From a virus: a stretch of DNA of 52,835 nt. Position 1 is the first letter of the stretch, and each line of letters opens with the position of its first letter. A program made the position numbers and the translations under genes. Location of the stretch: the IMG/VR virus record IMGVR_UViG_3300000101_000019, positions 1 through 52,835 of that record. One strand, 5' to 3'. Below are positions 33,237 through 41,208 of the stretch, piece after piece. The notes under the pieces were generated by a model, which was given only the letters and a program-made list of their open reading frames with translations, was not told the origin of the DNA and searched no databases.

Positions 33237-34325
33237 ATGGCAGTTAATTTTGGAAAATTAAAAATCATTACTGGTTTAGATGATGACGTTTTTAAGGTAG
33301 AGAAGTTACAACGTTTTGAAAGTGTGGAGCAAATACCAGGCTGGAAAGAAGTTGGGCATAAACGACCTAAAGAACTTATTGAGTATCTAGAAGGTATCCT
33401 AGACAAACCCAGATATGCTGCACAGGTGTTAGACATTGGACAGGTTGGGCAAGTACAAACTTATCATAATGACGCTAATCAAAAACGCATTACTGCCGCC
33501 TATGGATTTAAGGTGAAACAAATGCTAGGAATGGGAAAAGACGGTCAAACATATGAAGCAACCAGATACTTGGATTATAAAGTAGATCAAAAGTATGTTG
33601 TAAAGATGTTAAGTGAATATGCCAAGGAGTATCATGCACATACCCAGCAGTTGTTTGAAATTTTAGATATGTTAGGGAACCCCTGGCATGCCATGATTCA
33701 AAAAAATACTGTAGTTAAAGGTGACTTTATGTATTACCCCATGGATTTACCCTATACAGACGTTATACCCAACAGAGGTAACATGCTTAAACAGTATGCT
33801 GAATTAGCTAACTTTAATAAATGGTTAATTAAAAATACTGGCTTTTTATTCTGGGACATGGGGTTTACTAATGGTAGAAACTTTATGATGGACTCAAACG
33901 AGAACCTTGTATGGGTTGACTACGGCGGTGCAGGTTTACTAAAAACTCCAACATTTAAAAGCATATGCAAAGAGTTAAAAATTAAAAATTTTAAAGGTAC
34001 TGGGTTAGGCGATGTTAAAAAAGAAATGCTAGTAAATGCAGACAGTAAGTTTATAATGGCTGAATTTTTATTAAACATCGATTACTGGTTTACTAAGTAC
34101 GAGACAGATCGCGGCAATGCACAGAGCAATGATGCTGATCTATACAGTAGCTTTATACAACTACGTAAGTCAGTATGCTATAACATTGTTGACAATCTTC
34201 TAGAACACGCACTTAATACTGATGTTGCCCAAGGACTATACCAGGCCACTAAAGAAAAAAACTGGGTTCAAGACAATACTTGGAAAGACGTTTGGAGATT
34301 CTTAGACGACTTTGAAATAGAATGA
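33237..34325 (+). CDS. Protein-kinase-fold protein
   Basis: A 362-residue protein. Its kinase-like core includes a glycine-rich loop, MLGMGKDGQTYEATRY (about 97-112), a VVKML strand (about 121-125) with the likely ATP Lys, and the catalytic region FLFWDMGFTNGRNFMMD (about 202-218) with Asp and Asn. WVDYGGAG (about 224-231) takes the place of DFG. The N-terminal 95 residues and the C-terminal 100 are unlike known kinases to me. It could phosphorylate a protein, a sugar or a lipid. Starting one base after the previous stop, it belongs to the accessory operon. The next ATG overlaps its stop. Confidence 0.55.
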   Translation: MAVNFGKLKIITGLDDDVFKVEKLQRFESVEQIPGWKEVGHKRPKELIEYLEGILDKPRYAAQVLDIGQVGQVQTYHNDANQKRITAAYGFKVKQMLGMGKDGQTYEATRYLDYKVDQKYVVKMLSEYAKEYHAHTQQLFEILDMLGNPWHAMIQKNTVVKGDFMYYPMDLPYTDVIPNRGNMLKQYAELANFNKWLIKNTGFLFWDMGFTNGRNFMMDSNENLVWVDYGGAGLLKTPTFKSICKELKIKNFKGTGLGDVKKEMLVNADSKFIMAEFLLNIDYWFTKYETDRGNAQSNDADLYSSFIQLRKSVCYNIVDNLLEHALNTDVAQGLYQATKEKNWVQDNTWKDVWRFLDDFEIE

Positions 34326-35362
34326 AAGTTTTTAACTTTACAGACACCTGCAGACAGATATTTCCTAACAGTATTGTTGTTGACGCAGCCTTGCATTATC
34401 CCATAACTGACAAAGGCTGGGATATTGACATGCCTGGACCAGAAGATATTGGAGACAGATTTGATGATTCTGACTTTAAGTTAATACTTAACTTACAAGA
34501 CATGCTTACTACCAAAAGCACTGGGCATATAGGTGATAGTTTTGTATTCTATGACATACCACTAGAGCTAGCTAAGATACGTAACTTTTATAAAGACTGG
34601 GCTCCTAGTAATCAGATTATTGTTGTAGTATGGCCAATTGACTTAGTAGACGCATGGCCAAAAAAAGAATTTCATGTTGTAGAGTTTAGTTCACATCAAT
34701 ACGAAACTTGGTTAAGTTACAAGTCTGGCGAAGATGTATTACGTGAAGCATTTAGTTATACAGATAAAGATTTTGAAGATAACTTCTTGTGCATGAATCG
34801 CATAAACAAACCACATAGGCAAGATTTATACGACAGATTATCAAGTTTAACATGCGGTAATATTAGCTTACAAAGTGCAGGTCATGAACTAAAATACCCA
34901 GGACTAGACTTTGTTACATATGACAGACACTATGATAATCTAAGTAACTTACTCAGTATTAAACGTAACTTCCAAACAAGTATGTTTAGCCTAGTAACAG
35001 AAAGCCAGTATGAAGAACGTTTTGGTATTATTACAGAAAAAACACTTAATGCCATTGTAGCCGGGCATCCTTTTATAGTTGCTGGGCATCAAGGGTGTCT
35101 AGACGATATAAAAGGCCTGGGATTTAAAACATATCCCACTATCTTTAATGAAGAATATCAGTATTTTGAAAATGACGAGCGTATTGATGCAATGCTAGAT
35201 TTAAATGGTGCGTACTTTACTCGTATTACTACAACAGCATTACACGATTTAGTGGACGAGCATCGTGACATTATAGACTATAATCGTGATTACTTTTTTG
35301 ATAGTTTTGGCCCAGACAGACTGGAATGGCTTAGAACACAACTACTCAATATTTGGGAGTAG
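34322..35362 (+). CDS. Glycosyltransferase-like protein (GT10-like C-terminal motif)
   Basis: A 346-residue protein. The most informative region is FSLVTESQYEERFGIITEKT through LNAIVAGHPFIVAG (about residues 219-252). It resembles the acceptor/nucleotide-binding segment of GT10 fucosyltransferase-like and related GT-B proteins (an ITEK-x-x-x-A motif). The N-terminal 140 residues have Rossmann-like strands (IIVVVWPIDLVDAWP). It ends in a 21-base overlap with the convergent gene at 35342. The donor sugar is unknown. Confidence 0.5.
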   Translation: MKVFNFTDTCRQIFPNSIVVDAALHYPITDKGWDIDMPGPEDIGDRFDDSDFKLILNLQDMLTTKSTGHIGDSFVFYDIPLELAKIRNFYKDWAPSNQIIVVVWPIDLVDAWPKKEFHVVEFSSHQYETWLSYKSGEDVLREAFSYTDKDFEDNFLCMNRINKPHRQDLYDRLSSLTCGNISLQSAGHELKYPGLDFVTYDRHYDNLSNLLSIKRNFQTSMFSLVTESQYEERFGIITEKTLNAIVAGHPFIVAGHQGCLDDIKGLGFKTYPTIFNEEYQYFENDERIDAMLDLNGAYFTRITTTALHDLVDEHRDIIDYNRDYFFDSFGPDRLEWLRTQLLNIWE

Positions 35363-36106
35363 ATGTTGCTTGCCAAAGTCTGTATCCCAGGGGTCTGGTT
35401 CTCCGTGAAATACTACTAAGCTACATTGTGGGTCTATAATCCAGGGCTGGTCAGGATACACGTATTTACTGGGTTTAGCTGGCCATTTATTGTGTTCGTC
35501 TAAACCAGTGCCACTTTCTATTAGCCCGCCTCTAAAGCAATCCCATTTAAAACTTTGACACCAAGATTCTGGCCACCATGCCTTCTCATCTCCAGCCCGG
35601 AACCAGTGTGTAATAAAATCTTGATCTCCGCGAAAACGATTTATATATCCCGGAATATCTTTTTTAAATTCTTTATATATTGAATAGTAGTCGGGTGCAT
35701 GAAAACACATTACACTGGTATTACTTACTTCGTAATTTTTAATCCATCGTCTATTAAAGTCTTGACAAACAGAAAATTTTTCGGAATAGCTGATAAACTT
35801 ATCGATATTATCAACAATAATTATATCTAGATCTAAGTAAAATACTGTGTCAGTAAATCCCCACTTAGGATTAAACATCTGCATCTTGTACCACCAATAC
35901 TTTTGGTTACCATTAGCGTCTGGCCAATCTGGTACATGATGTGTTATAATATCAGGTTGCTGATAAAATGGATCATTTGGGGAGTCTGTAAGGACATGAA
36001 ACGTATAGGGCAGTGTAAGATGACGTTTAACGCCTGCGTACAACTGCCCTACATGTAACTTTGGAGAGTATTTTCCTCCTACACAGACGCAAACTAAATT
36101 AATCAT
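35342..36106 (-). CDS. GT-A glycosyltransferase
   Basis: A 254-residue protein on the reverse strand. MINLVCVCVGGKYSPKLH starts a nucleotide-binding strand. TDTVFYLDLDIIIVDNID (about 88-105) contains the D-x-D metal/donor motif, VSNTSVMCFHAPDY (about 127-140) follows, and WWPESWCQSFKWDCFRGG (about 177-194) and a late FHGEPDPWDT complete it. This is a GT8-like or related retaining enzyme. It is first read after the overlapping cupin gene (36099-36479), with eight bases of overlap. The acceptor is unknown. Confidence 0.65.
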   Translation of the reverse strand: MINLVCVCVGGKYSPKLHVGQLYAGVKRHLTLPYTFHVLTDSPNDPFYQQPDIITHHVPDWPDANGNQKYWWYKMQMFNPKWGFTDTVFYLDLDIIIVDNIDKFISYSEKFSVCQDFNRRWIKNYEVSNTSVMCFHAPDYYSIYKEFKKDIPGYINRFRGDQDFITHWFRAGDEKAWWPESWCQSFKWDCFRGGLIESGTGLDEHNKWPAKPSKYVYPDQPWIIDPQCSLVVFHGEPDPWDTDFGKQHLLPNIE

Positions 36107-36479
36107 TTTCCATCAGTGTCTGTTTTCCGTTTTTGGCACTATAACCTACTGTGTCACGATCTATGTCATTATGGTCAAATTCTGCCCAATATAACTCGAA
36201 AGCTACAGTATCTTCGAATGCTTCAAACTGATGCAATTCGCCTGGTTTAACTTGTGTAAAGTCTCCAGGGAGAAGTATAGTTTCATCTACTAATTCGTAA
36301 TCATTCTTCCATGCACGAATTATTAGCTTTCCTGATTCTACAAAAAAACCATTCCACTTATACTTGTGTTTATGTTTACTGCAAACTCCGCCCTTGTGAG
36401 CTTCTATGCGGTGAAACTCAAGAACGCCATTGGCGTGTATTAACTCTGTTTGACCCCACACTTTTCCAGCCTTCATCAT
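36099..36479 (-). CDS. Cupin-fold protein
   Basis: A 126-residue single-domain cupin. Motif 1 appears in CSKHKHKYKWNGFFVESGKL (about 33-52) with H-x-H and the downstream Glu/Gly. Motif 2 appears in LLPGDFTQVKPGELHQFEAF (about 69-88). Such domains occur in sugar isomerases, epimerases and sensors. It resembles the C-terminal half of the fusion protein at 36709-37500 in general fold, and may bind a similar ligand. It lies between the glycosyltransferase and the small Lys/Ala-rich gene, all on the reverse strand. Confidence 0.68.
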   Translation of the reverse strand: MMKAGKVWGQTELIHANGVLEFHRIEAHKGGVCSKHKHKYKWNGFFVESGKLIIRAWKNDYELVDETILLPGDFTQVKPGELHQFEAFEDTVAFELYWAEFDHNDIDRDTVGYSAKNGKQTLMEND

Positions 36480-36545
36480 GCCTTTATACCTCGACTATAG
36501 TAGATTGATTGGTCCTTACAGTATCAATAACGATAAAGTTATTAC

Positions 36546-36725
36546 TTACATACCGTTCTTTTTTTCTTGGATTTCTTTACGGCGTTCTTTAACAAGTTTA
36601 CCAATTTCACCCAAGTGCTTACGGGCACGAGCTGCCGCAGCTTTTACGCCTTTTTCTTCAAAACTAGCATGCTCTTTAACATACCCTTCAACGTGTTCTA
36701 GAATTTTATCATGATGTAATGACAT
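36546..36725 (-). CDS. Small Lys/Ala-rich histone-H1-like protein
   Basis: A 59-residue basic protein. I start it at the ATG at 36725, which has AAAGGAAAA upstream, rather than at the longer open frame. LHHDKILEHVEGYVKEHASF (about 3-22) forms one helix, and the second half, VKAAAARARKHLGEIGKLVK (about 26-45) plus KERRKEIQEKK, a second. The pattern matches small histone-H1-like proteins of marine T4-like phages and would be expected to bind DNA or acidic proteins. It overlaps the upstream fusion gene by 17 bases. Confidence 0.65.
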   Translation of the reverse strand: MSLHHDKILEHVEGYVKEHASFEEKGVKAAAARARKHLGEIGKLVKERRKEIQEKKNGM

Positions 36726-37500
36726 TATTTTTCCTTTCAATGTCTTCTTCAATACAATTTTCACCGTACTGAATCTCAACTATTTTAAGTGGCTGGTCAG
36801 TTTCATTAGCTAGCATATGCCACTTTTCTTCATCAATCCACAACTTGTCATGGGGATTAAACACTCCCCAAAGTTCCAAGTCGCTGCTAACAGGACTAAT
36901 TGTATATACAGTAGCTTGACCTTCAGCAATAAACCAAAGTTCACTACGCTTACGATGCTTCTGCATACTTAGAGATTTACCAGGAGTAACGTCTAGTTCT
37001 TTAACTTTAACATGATTTGTTACTTCGTGTAATACTCTGTACTTCCCCCAAACTCTTTCAGTAGTTGGTTTACTCCATTCTTCCAGGATCCAACTACTAC
37101 TGTTTGCTTTGTTACTTCCCCCGACGCCAAATTCAAATTTTACAGGACTATTTCCGCTGTACACAATTTCTTCAGGAGTATTATCTACTCCACGGTCGCC
37201 ACCATTTGCAAAAATAACAACGTCTTCAGGATTCTTTTCGCCCAAAACTTTAAAAATGGCTTGGGTAGCAGTTCCATCGTCATCGTTAAACTCAATAACC
37301 TGATCAACCATTTTTAAATTTTCCAGCACTGCCTTACGCTCATTAAACGGCATAAAAGGACGTCCTTTTTTACGTTGTAACCAAGTATCACTGTTAAGAC
37401 CAACAACAAGTTTGTCTCCAAGTGTCCTTGAAACTTTAAGATAACTAATATGTCCACTATGCAAGGGGTCGAATCCCCCAGTAGCTAAAACTATTTTCAT
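36709..37500 (-). CDS. Nucleotidyltransferase-cupin fusion
   Basis: A 263-residue two-domain protein. The N-terminal domain has ATGGFDPLHSGHISYLKVSR (about 6-25), with the H-x-G-H nucleotidyltransferase motif of the HldE/TagD cytidylyltransferase superfamily, and VVGLNSDTWL (about 32-41). The C-terminal domain (about 135-263) is a cupin like the phosphomannose isomerase half of ManC: SLSMQKHRKRSELWFIAEGQ, an IDEEKWHMLAN strand, and the terminal VEIQYGENCIEEDIER signature. The fusion probably activates a sugar or polyol phosphate. AAGGAG precedes the ATG. This is the only nucleotide-activating enzyme I recognise in the cassette. Confidence 0.78.
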   Translation of the reverse strand: MKIVLATGGFDPLHSGHISYLKVSRTLGDKLVVGLNSDTWLQRKKGRPFMPFNERKAVLENLKMVDQVIEFNDDDGTATQAIFKVLGEKNPEDVVIFANGGDRGVDNTPEEIVYSGNSPVKFEFGVGGSNKANSSSWILEEWSKPTTERVWGKYRVLHEVTNHVKVKELDVTPGKSLSMQKHRKRSELWFIAEGQATVYTISPVSSDLELWGVFNPHDKLWIDEEKWHMLANETDQPLKIVEIQYGENCIEEDIERKNNVITS

Positions 37501-37513
37501 GTTTAAAACTCCT

Positions 37514-37521
37514 TATAAATA
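37514..37521 (+). promoter_or_regulatory. Perfect T4 late promoter motif before the 37577 glycosyltransferase
   Basis: TATAAATA lies in the divergent intergenic space, 56 bases before the ATG at 37577. The same interval also contains AT-rich -10-like sequence in both directions. Confidence 0.5.
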
Positions 37522-37576
37522 TATACGCATATTATATTATTATAATTATAGTTTATTATCAAGGAAAAATCAATAT

Positions 37577-38272
37577 ATGATTAACAATATTTACGTAGGT
37601 TGGGATAGCAGGGAAGACATTGCTTTCCAAGTGTGCGAACATAGTATTTATAAACGCACATACAGGGACTTTATAAATGTGGTTCCGATTAAACAACATG
37701 AGCTTAGAGAACAGGGAAAGTACTGGAGAGAAAAAGATAAACTTTCTAGTACAGAATTTACGTTTACTAGATTTCTTGTTCCATACTTAAATGATTATAA
37801 AGGTATTGCAGTTTTTTGTGACTGTGATATGGTGTGGCTAATTGATGCTTACCACATATTCATGAACGGCTTTACAAAAGACAAGGATAAAGCAGTTTGG
37901 GTAGTTAAACATGAATATGATCCAGAAGAAGGTATTAAGATGGATGGACAGTTACAGTTGCCATATCCACGTAAAAACTGGAGTAGCATGATGGTTTTTA
38001 ACTGTGAACATCCTAAAAATCGTGCATTAGATCTAGAAACAATTAATACAAAACCTGGTAGCTATTTGCATCGTTTTGAATGGTTAGATGACGATGACAT
38101 AGGTGAACTTGGTCCTGAATGGAACTGGTTAGTTGGTCACTATAAAGAGCCAGAGCATGGTACACCCAAGATATTACACTATACAGAAGGCGGCCCATGG
38201 TTTGAAAACATGCGAGATTGTGAATATGATCATGTGTGGAAGAAAGAAATTATTAACTTGTATTCATCATGA
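37577..38272 (+). CDS. GT-A glycosyltransferase (GT8-like)
   Basis: A 231-residue protein. The start at 37577 has AAGGA about eleven bases upstream; the longer frame reads through an intergenic promoter. MINNIYVGWDSRED is a typical first strand, SSTEFTFTRFLVPYL (about 56-70) precedes GIAVFCDCDMVWLIDAYHIF (about 75-94) with the D-x-D motif, and WSSMMVFNCEHP (about 135-146) and HYTEGGPWFENM (about 202-213) are conserved in phage GT8-like enzymes. The stop overlaps the GT61-like gene by four bases. Confidence 0.72.
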   Translation: MINNIYVGWDSREDIAFQVCEHSIYKRTYRDFINVVPIKQHELREQGKYWREKDKLSSTEFTFTRFLVPYLNDYKGIAVFCDCDMVWLIDAYHIFMNGFTKDKDKAVWVVKHEYDPEEGIKMDGQLQLPYPRKNWSSMMVFNCEHPKNRALDLETINTKPGSYLHRFEWLDDDDIGELGPEWNWLVGHYKEPEHGTPKILHYTEGGPWFENMRDCEYDHVWKKEIINLYSS

Positions 38273-39300
38273 TCAGAGAGTATATGACAGACGGTGTTGC
38301 ACAATTTAATTGTGTGCAGGTATTAGATTACACAGACTCAAAAAATAGTGAAGCTCTGCGTTCAGACGGTAAATTATATAATCTAGAACTAGGCAAAGGT
38401 GCCGCAAAAATTAAATTTCCCAGAGACGTAGTACATCCTATTGCTAATAAACGTGATGGAGAGTTTTTCTTATGGTGGAGCAAACCATTAATTAATTACT
38501 ATCACTTAATACTGGACGGTCTGGGGTGTTTGTATTACTATCTTGAATTGCGTAAGAAGAACCCAAACATCGTTTTGTTGCTTAATCGCACACCTAAACC
38601 TGGATATGCTGGGTATCCTCCTTTTGTTAGTGAACTATTGAACTTGTTTGACATCGACTGGGAATATACTGACCCTGCTACTGAGTACGAAACTGTATAC
38701 TTTGGAGATACACTTAATCAGAATGAGGCTGGAAAACGCCAAAAGCCAGATCCCAGGCAATGGGACTTAATTGATTATTTGGTTAACCGTTGTGTAAACA
38801 GAACAGAAGTGCCAGAGCTCAGTAAAATCTACATAAGCAGGAGAGCTCATGCCAATCCTGTTAACTTGGATCGCAAAGCAATAATTGGTGAAGATAACAC
38901 TATTAAGCGAGGATTAACTAATGAAGATCAAGTAGTAGAGATACTAAGAGATCTAGGTTACACAGAAGTATTTGGTGAAAATTATACACTGGCTCAAAAA
39001 ATTGCCTTGTTTAGTAGAATGGACAAGTATATTAGCACCGCAGGTGCCGGCGTAACTAATATGATATGGGTAAGAGATCATAAAGTGAGTGTGGGCGGAA
39101 TACATACTCCAGGGTTTCCATTTCCCAGCAACACCCACAGCAGACACATTTGTACACACAGGCCCTACAGTAAGGCAAACATTATAAATTATCCAGGTAA
39201 AGTCCTGTTTCATGATCCAGATGCAGGTGCTAAAGATTATAACAATCCCTGGTATATTAATAATCTAGATGCTTTTAAAAAATGGGCTAAAACCATATAA
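38269..39300 (+). CDS. GT61-like glycosyltransferase (DUF563)
   Basis: A 343-residue protein. WWSKPLINYYHLILDGLGCL (about 66-85) contains the conserved N-Y-x-H-x-x-x-D of the family. KIYISRRAHANPVNL (about 185-199), with the S-R pair, and LRDLGYTEVFGENYTLAQKI (about 226-245) follow. The C-terminal YISTAGAGVTNMIWV (about 255-269) is the hallmark G-A-G/x-x-N region. Family members transfer xylose or N-acetylglucosamine in eukaryotes; bacterial and phage substrates are varied. The last stop codon overlaps a late promoter motif. Confidence 0.72.
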   Translation: MIREYMTDGVAQFNCVQVLDYTDSKNSEALRSDGKLYNLELGKGAAKIKFPRDVVHPIANKRDGEFFLWWSKPLINYYHLILDGLGCLYYYLELRKKNPNIVLLLNRTPKPGYAGYPPFVSELLNLFDIDWEYTDPATEYETVYFGDTLNQNEAGKRQKPDPRQWDLIDYLVNRCVNRTEVPELSKIYISRRAHANPVNLDRKAIIGEDNTIKRGLTNEDQVVEILRDLGYTEVFGENYTLAQKIALFSRMDKYISTAGAGVTNMIWVRDHKVSVGGIHTPGFPFPSNTHSRHICTHRPYSKANIINYPGKVLFHDPDAGAKDYNNPWYINNLDAFKKWAKTI

Positions 39301-39303
39301 ATA
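39296..39303 (+). promoter_or_regulatory. Perfect T4 late promoter motif before the 39341 gene
   Basis: TATAAATA overlaps the stop of the GT61-like gene and lies 38 bases before the next ATG. It indicates late expression of that gene. Confidence 0.6.
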
Positions 39304-39340
39304 TGCTTGTACTCTTGGGGAGTTCTGGAAGTAGGTAATT

Positions 39341-39898
39341 ATGGTTGCTGAAGTATTAGCAGGCATAGCATTAGCAAAAACAGCGGTTACAGGTATTAAA
39401 AATCTTATTGACACTTGTAACACAGTGCATGACATTACGCATCACGTAGATGATTTACTTAAAGCACAGGATCAAATAGCTGCTAAAAAATCCAAACCAC
39501 AGAAGGGTAACAAAGAGTGGAATATTCATCTTACCCAGCAGTTTAAAGACGGGGATGCGTTTGAGGGTGAGTCACTTAGTGATGTTACAGCTGAAGTAAT
39601 TGAGCAAAAACAAATTGAAGAAGCTATAGCACATACTCGTAGAGTTATTAATAGACGATTCGGGCAAGGCACCTGGGACGAAATTATGGATCTCCGGGAG
39701 AAACGAGTTTCTGAAAATAAAATAAAAAGAAAAGAAGCCCTAAAAGCCTATAAGCAAAAGCAACGTCAACGTATAGATTTCTGGTATAAATTATTAATAG
39801 AAACCTCAAAGGGTGCTGCTATAATAATCTTCGCACTTGCAATGTATGGGTACATCGCAAGCCTTGCCAAAGGTCAAAATCTGCCCTGGTTCTGGTAG
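39341..39898 (+). CDS. Membrane-anchored coiled-coil protein of unknown function
   Basis: A 185-residue protein. The N-terminus MVAEVLAGIALAKTAVTGIK is a small hydrophobic helix. The middle is charged and helical (IEEAIAHTRRVINRRFGQGTWD, two pieces, about 92-113, then a Lys-rich run). The C-terminus has one clear transmembrane segment (GAAIIIFALAMYGYIA, about 158-173). I have the impression of similar proteins in T4-like marine phages, annotated only as hypothetical. The late promoter suggests a virion or lysis-phase role. It ends next to a convergent methyltransferase. Confidence 0.6.
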   Translation: MVAEVLAGIALAKTAVTGIKNLIDTCNTVHDITHHVDDLLKAQDQIAAKKSKPQKGNKEWNIHLTQQFKDGDAFEGESLSDVTAEVIEQKQIEEAIAHTRRVINRRFGQGTWDEIMDLREKRVSENKIKRKEALKAYKQKQRQRIDFWYKLLIETSKGAAIIIFALAMYGYIASLAKGQNLPWFW

Positions 39899-40582
39899 TT
39901 ACTTAGTACACAAATAATATGGACGTTCCAGTGTTTGACCCGGAATATGTTTTACTTCTGTAAACAATTTATTAGCAGTCTCTAAAAAAACCTCTTCAGC
40001 ATAGTTTGTATCCTGAGTCCACTTGTGGCCTTTTTTGTCACGTTCTGTGGGGAACTCAAACAGTACGTGTTTGTTGCTCTTACTAGCAAAGTCTCCAACT
40101 AGTTTATCCATATCTCGATACTGTTCAGTACGATCATAAAGATGATGTATAACATTAAACACTGTTAACAAATCATATGTGTCACTACACGTGACCCAGC
40201 CCTCTAAATTGCTATGAGTAAAACTAGAATCTCTTAACAGGTCTTGATGTCTAGCTTTAATACTCTGACAAACACCAATGTATTCCATGTTGTAGTCTAC
40301 TCCCATGCTAGGGATACGTGCTATTGAACTTAAAAATACATAAAAACCCAGGTTACAGCCAAAGTCAGCGTAAGTCCTGGGTCGGATATCGTTAATAATT
40401 TCTTTAAAGAACTCGCTTTTAACTTTTGTATCAGTCCAAGGCCGTGACTTTGTGGGGTTGCTGGATGCTGAAATTGCGTGATCTGATACTGTATAATTTT
40501 GATAGCCACGCACAATCGTTGCGTCGCTCTCATGCCCGCCATAGTCGATACTTTCTATATCTGCACGTTCTAGTGTCTGCAT
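39899..40582 (-). CDS. Class I methyltransferase
   Basis: A 227-residue protein on the reverse strand. RTYADFGCNLGFYVFLSSIA (about 69-88) is the SAM-binding motif I, SMGVDYNMEYIGVCQSI (about 92-108) contains the acidic motif II, and YDLLTVFNVIHHLYDR (about 135-150) fits motif IV with a His pair typical of small-molecule methyltransferases. It is the fourth methyltransferase in the accessory region. Its 5' side carries several tiny reverse-strand genes. The substrate is unknown. Confidence 0.72.
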   Translation of the reverse strand: MQTLERADIESIDYGGHESDATIVRGYQNYTVSDHAISASSNPTKSRPWTDTKVKSEFFKEIINDIRPRTYADFGCNLGFYVFLSSIARIPSMGVDYNMEYIGVCQSIKARHQDLLRDSSFTHSNLEGWVTCSDTYDLLTVFNVIHHLYDRTEQYRDMDKLVGDFASKSNKHVLFEFPTERDKKGHKWTQDTNYAEEVFLETANKLFTEVKHIPGQTLERPYYLCTK

Positions 40583-40594
40583 GCTGTATTTACC

Positions 40595-40729
40595 TTAGCT
40601 ATGGCAGTAGAAAAAAATACCAAGAAGTACTGCTAAAATTATAATAACCCATCCAATAAAACTTAACACACTGGGAAAAAACTGAGCTAAGAGTATAATA
40701 ATTATAACAAGCAGTAAAAAATGCAACAT
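40595..40729 (-). CDS. Tiny double-spanning membrane protein (44 aa)
   Basis: A 44-residue frame with two hydrophobic segments: LLLVIIIILLAQFF (about 5-18) and VIIILAVLLGIFF (about 28-40), separated by a PSVLSFIGW turn. Its ATG overlaps the stop of the gene upstream by one base (TAATG on the reverse strand), which supports translation. Unknown family. It could be a membrane-perturbing or holin-like peptide, but nothing specific shows this. Confidence 0.55.
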   Translation of the reverse strand: MLHFLLLVIIIILLAQFFPSVLSFIGWVIIILAVLLGIFFYCHS

Positions 40730-40905
40730 TAATTTAGCCTTCCAAAGTACCTGTTAAGATGCGCTATTACTTCTGTCCAGTAATTCTTACCCCATTCACC
40801 AGTGCAATTATTATATGCTTGACGAGCATTAGTTACCAGCCTAAGATACTGCTCTTCATTAAGTGAATCTACATTTCCAGTTTGGGATCTTACTACGTGT
40901 TTCAT
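40729..40905 (-). CDS. Small hypothetical protein (58 aa)
   Basis: A 58-residue frame read from the ATG at 40905, next to the stop of the 40906-41190 gene. It has a helical LNEEQYLRLVTNARQAYNN (about 15-33) and a C-terminal WTEVIAHLNRYFGRLN. Aromatic residues are frequent. No family recognised. The one-base junctions on both sides indicate a coupled mini-operon of four reverse-strand genes downstream of the DNA ligase. Confidence 0.55.
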   Translation of the reverse strand: MKHVVRSQTGNVDSLNEEQYLRLVTNARQAYNNCTGEWGKNYWTEVIAHLNRYFGRLN

Positions 40906-41190
40906 TTAATGGCCTTTTCCGTGGTTTAACAAAGGAACATCGTCCGGGATAACTGAATCCACAGTCCCACATGTTGATGCGGCCATGTCTGTCATTGCTC
41001 TAAGCATTGCGCCAAACATTTGTTCGCCTTTGCGATCGTTAGGCTTGTCATATCGATAAACACAACTAGCAGTAACACTATCCTGTGATTGTACTGCCTC
41101 TCTTGCAAACATACAACTTTCCATGTTTTTAAATTGGGCACTTCCTACCATTGTACTGCCTACTAGGGTAACCATAACTATGGTGTTCAT
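40906..41190 (-). CDS. Small exported Cys-containing protein
   Basis: A 94-residue protein with a strong GGAG ribosome binding site. MNTIVMVTLVGSTMVGSAQF looks like a short signal peptide with small residues at the cleavage region. The mature part has three Cys (about 26, 43 and 74) and a basic RYDKPNDRKG segment. It likely acts in the periplasm or envelope. Function unknown; I have only a loose impression of similar short exported proteins in other marine phages. Confidence 0.6.
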   Translation of the reverse strand: MNTIVMVTLVGSTMVGSAQFKNMESCMFAREAVQSQDSVTASCVYRYDKPNDRKGEQMFGAMLRAMTDMAASTCGTVDSVIPDDVPLLNHGKGH

Positions 41191-41208
41191 AAAATATCTC
41201 CTAAGTTG

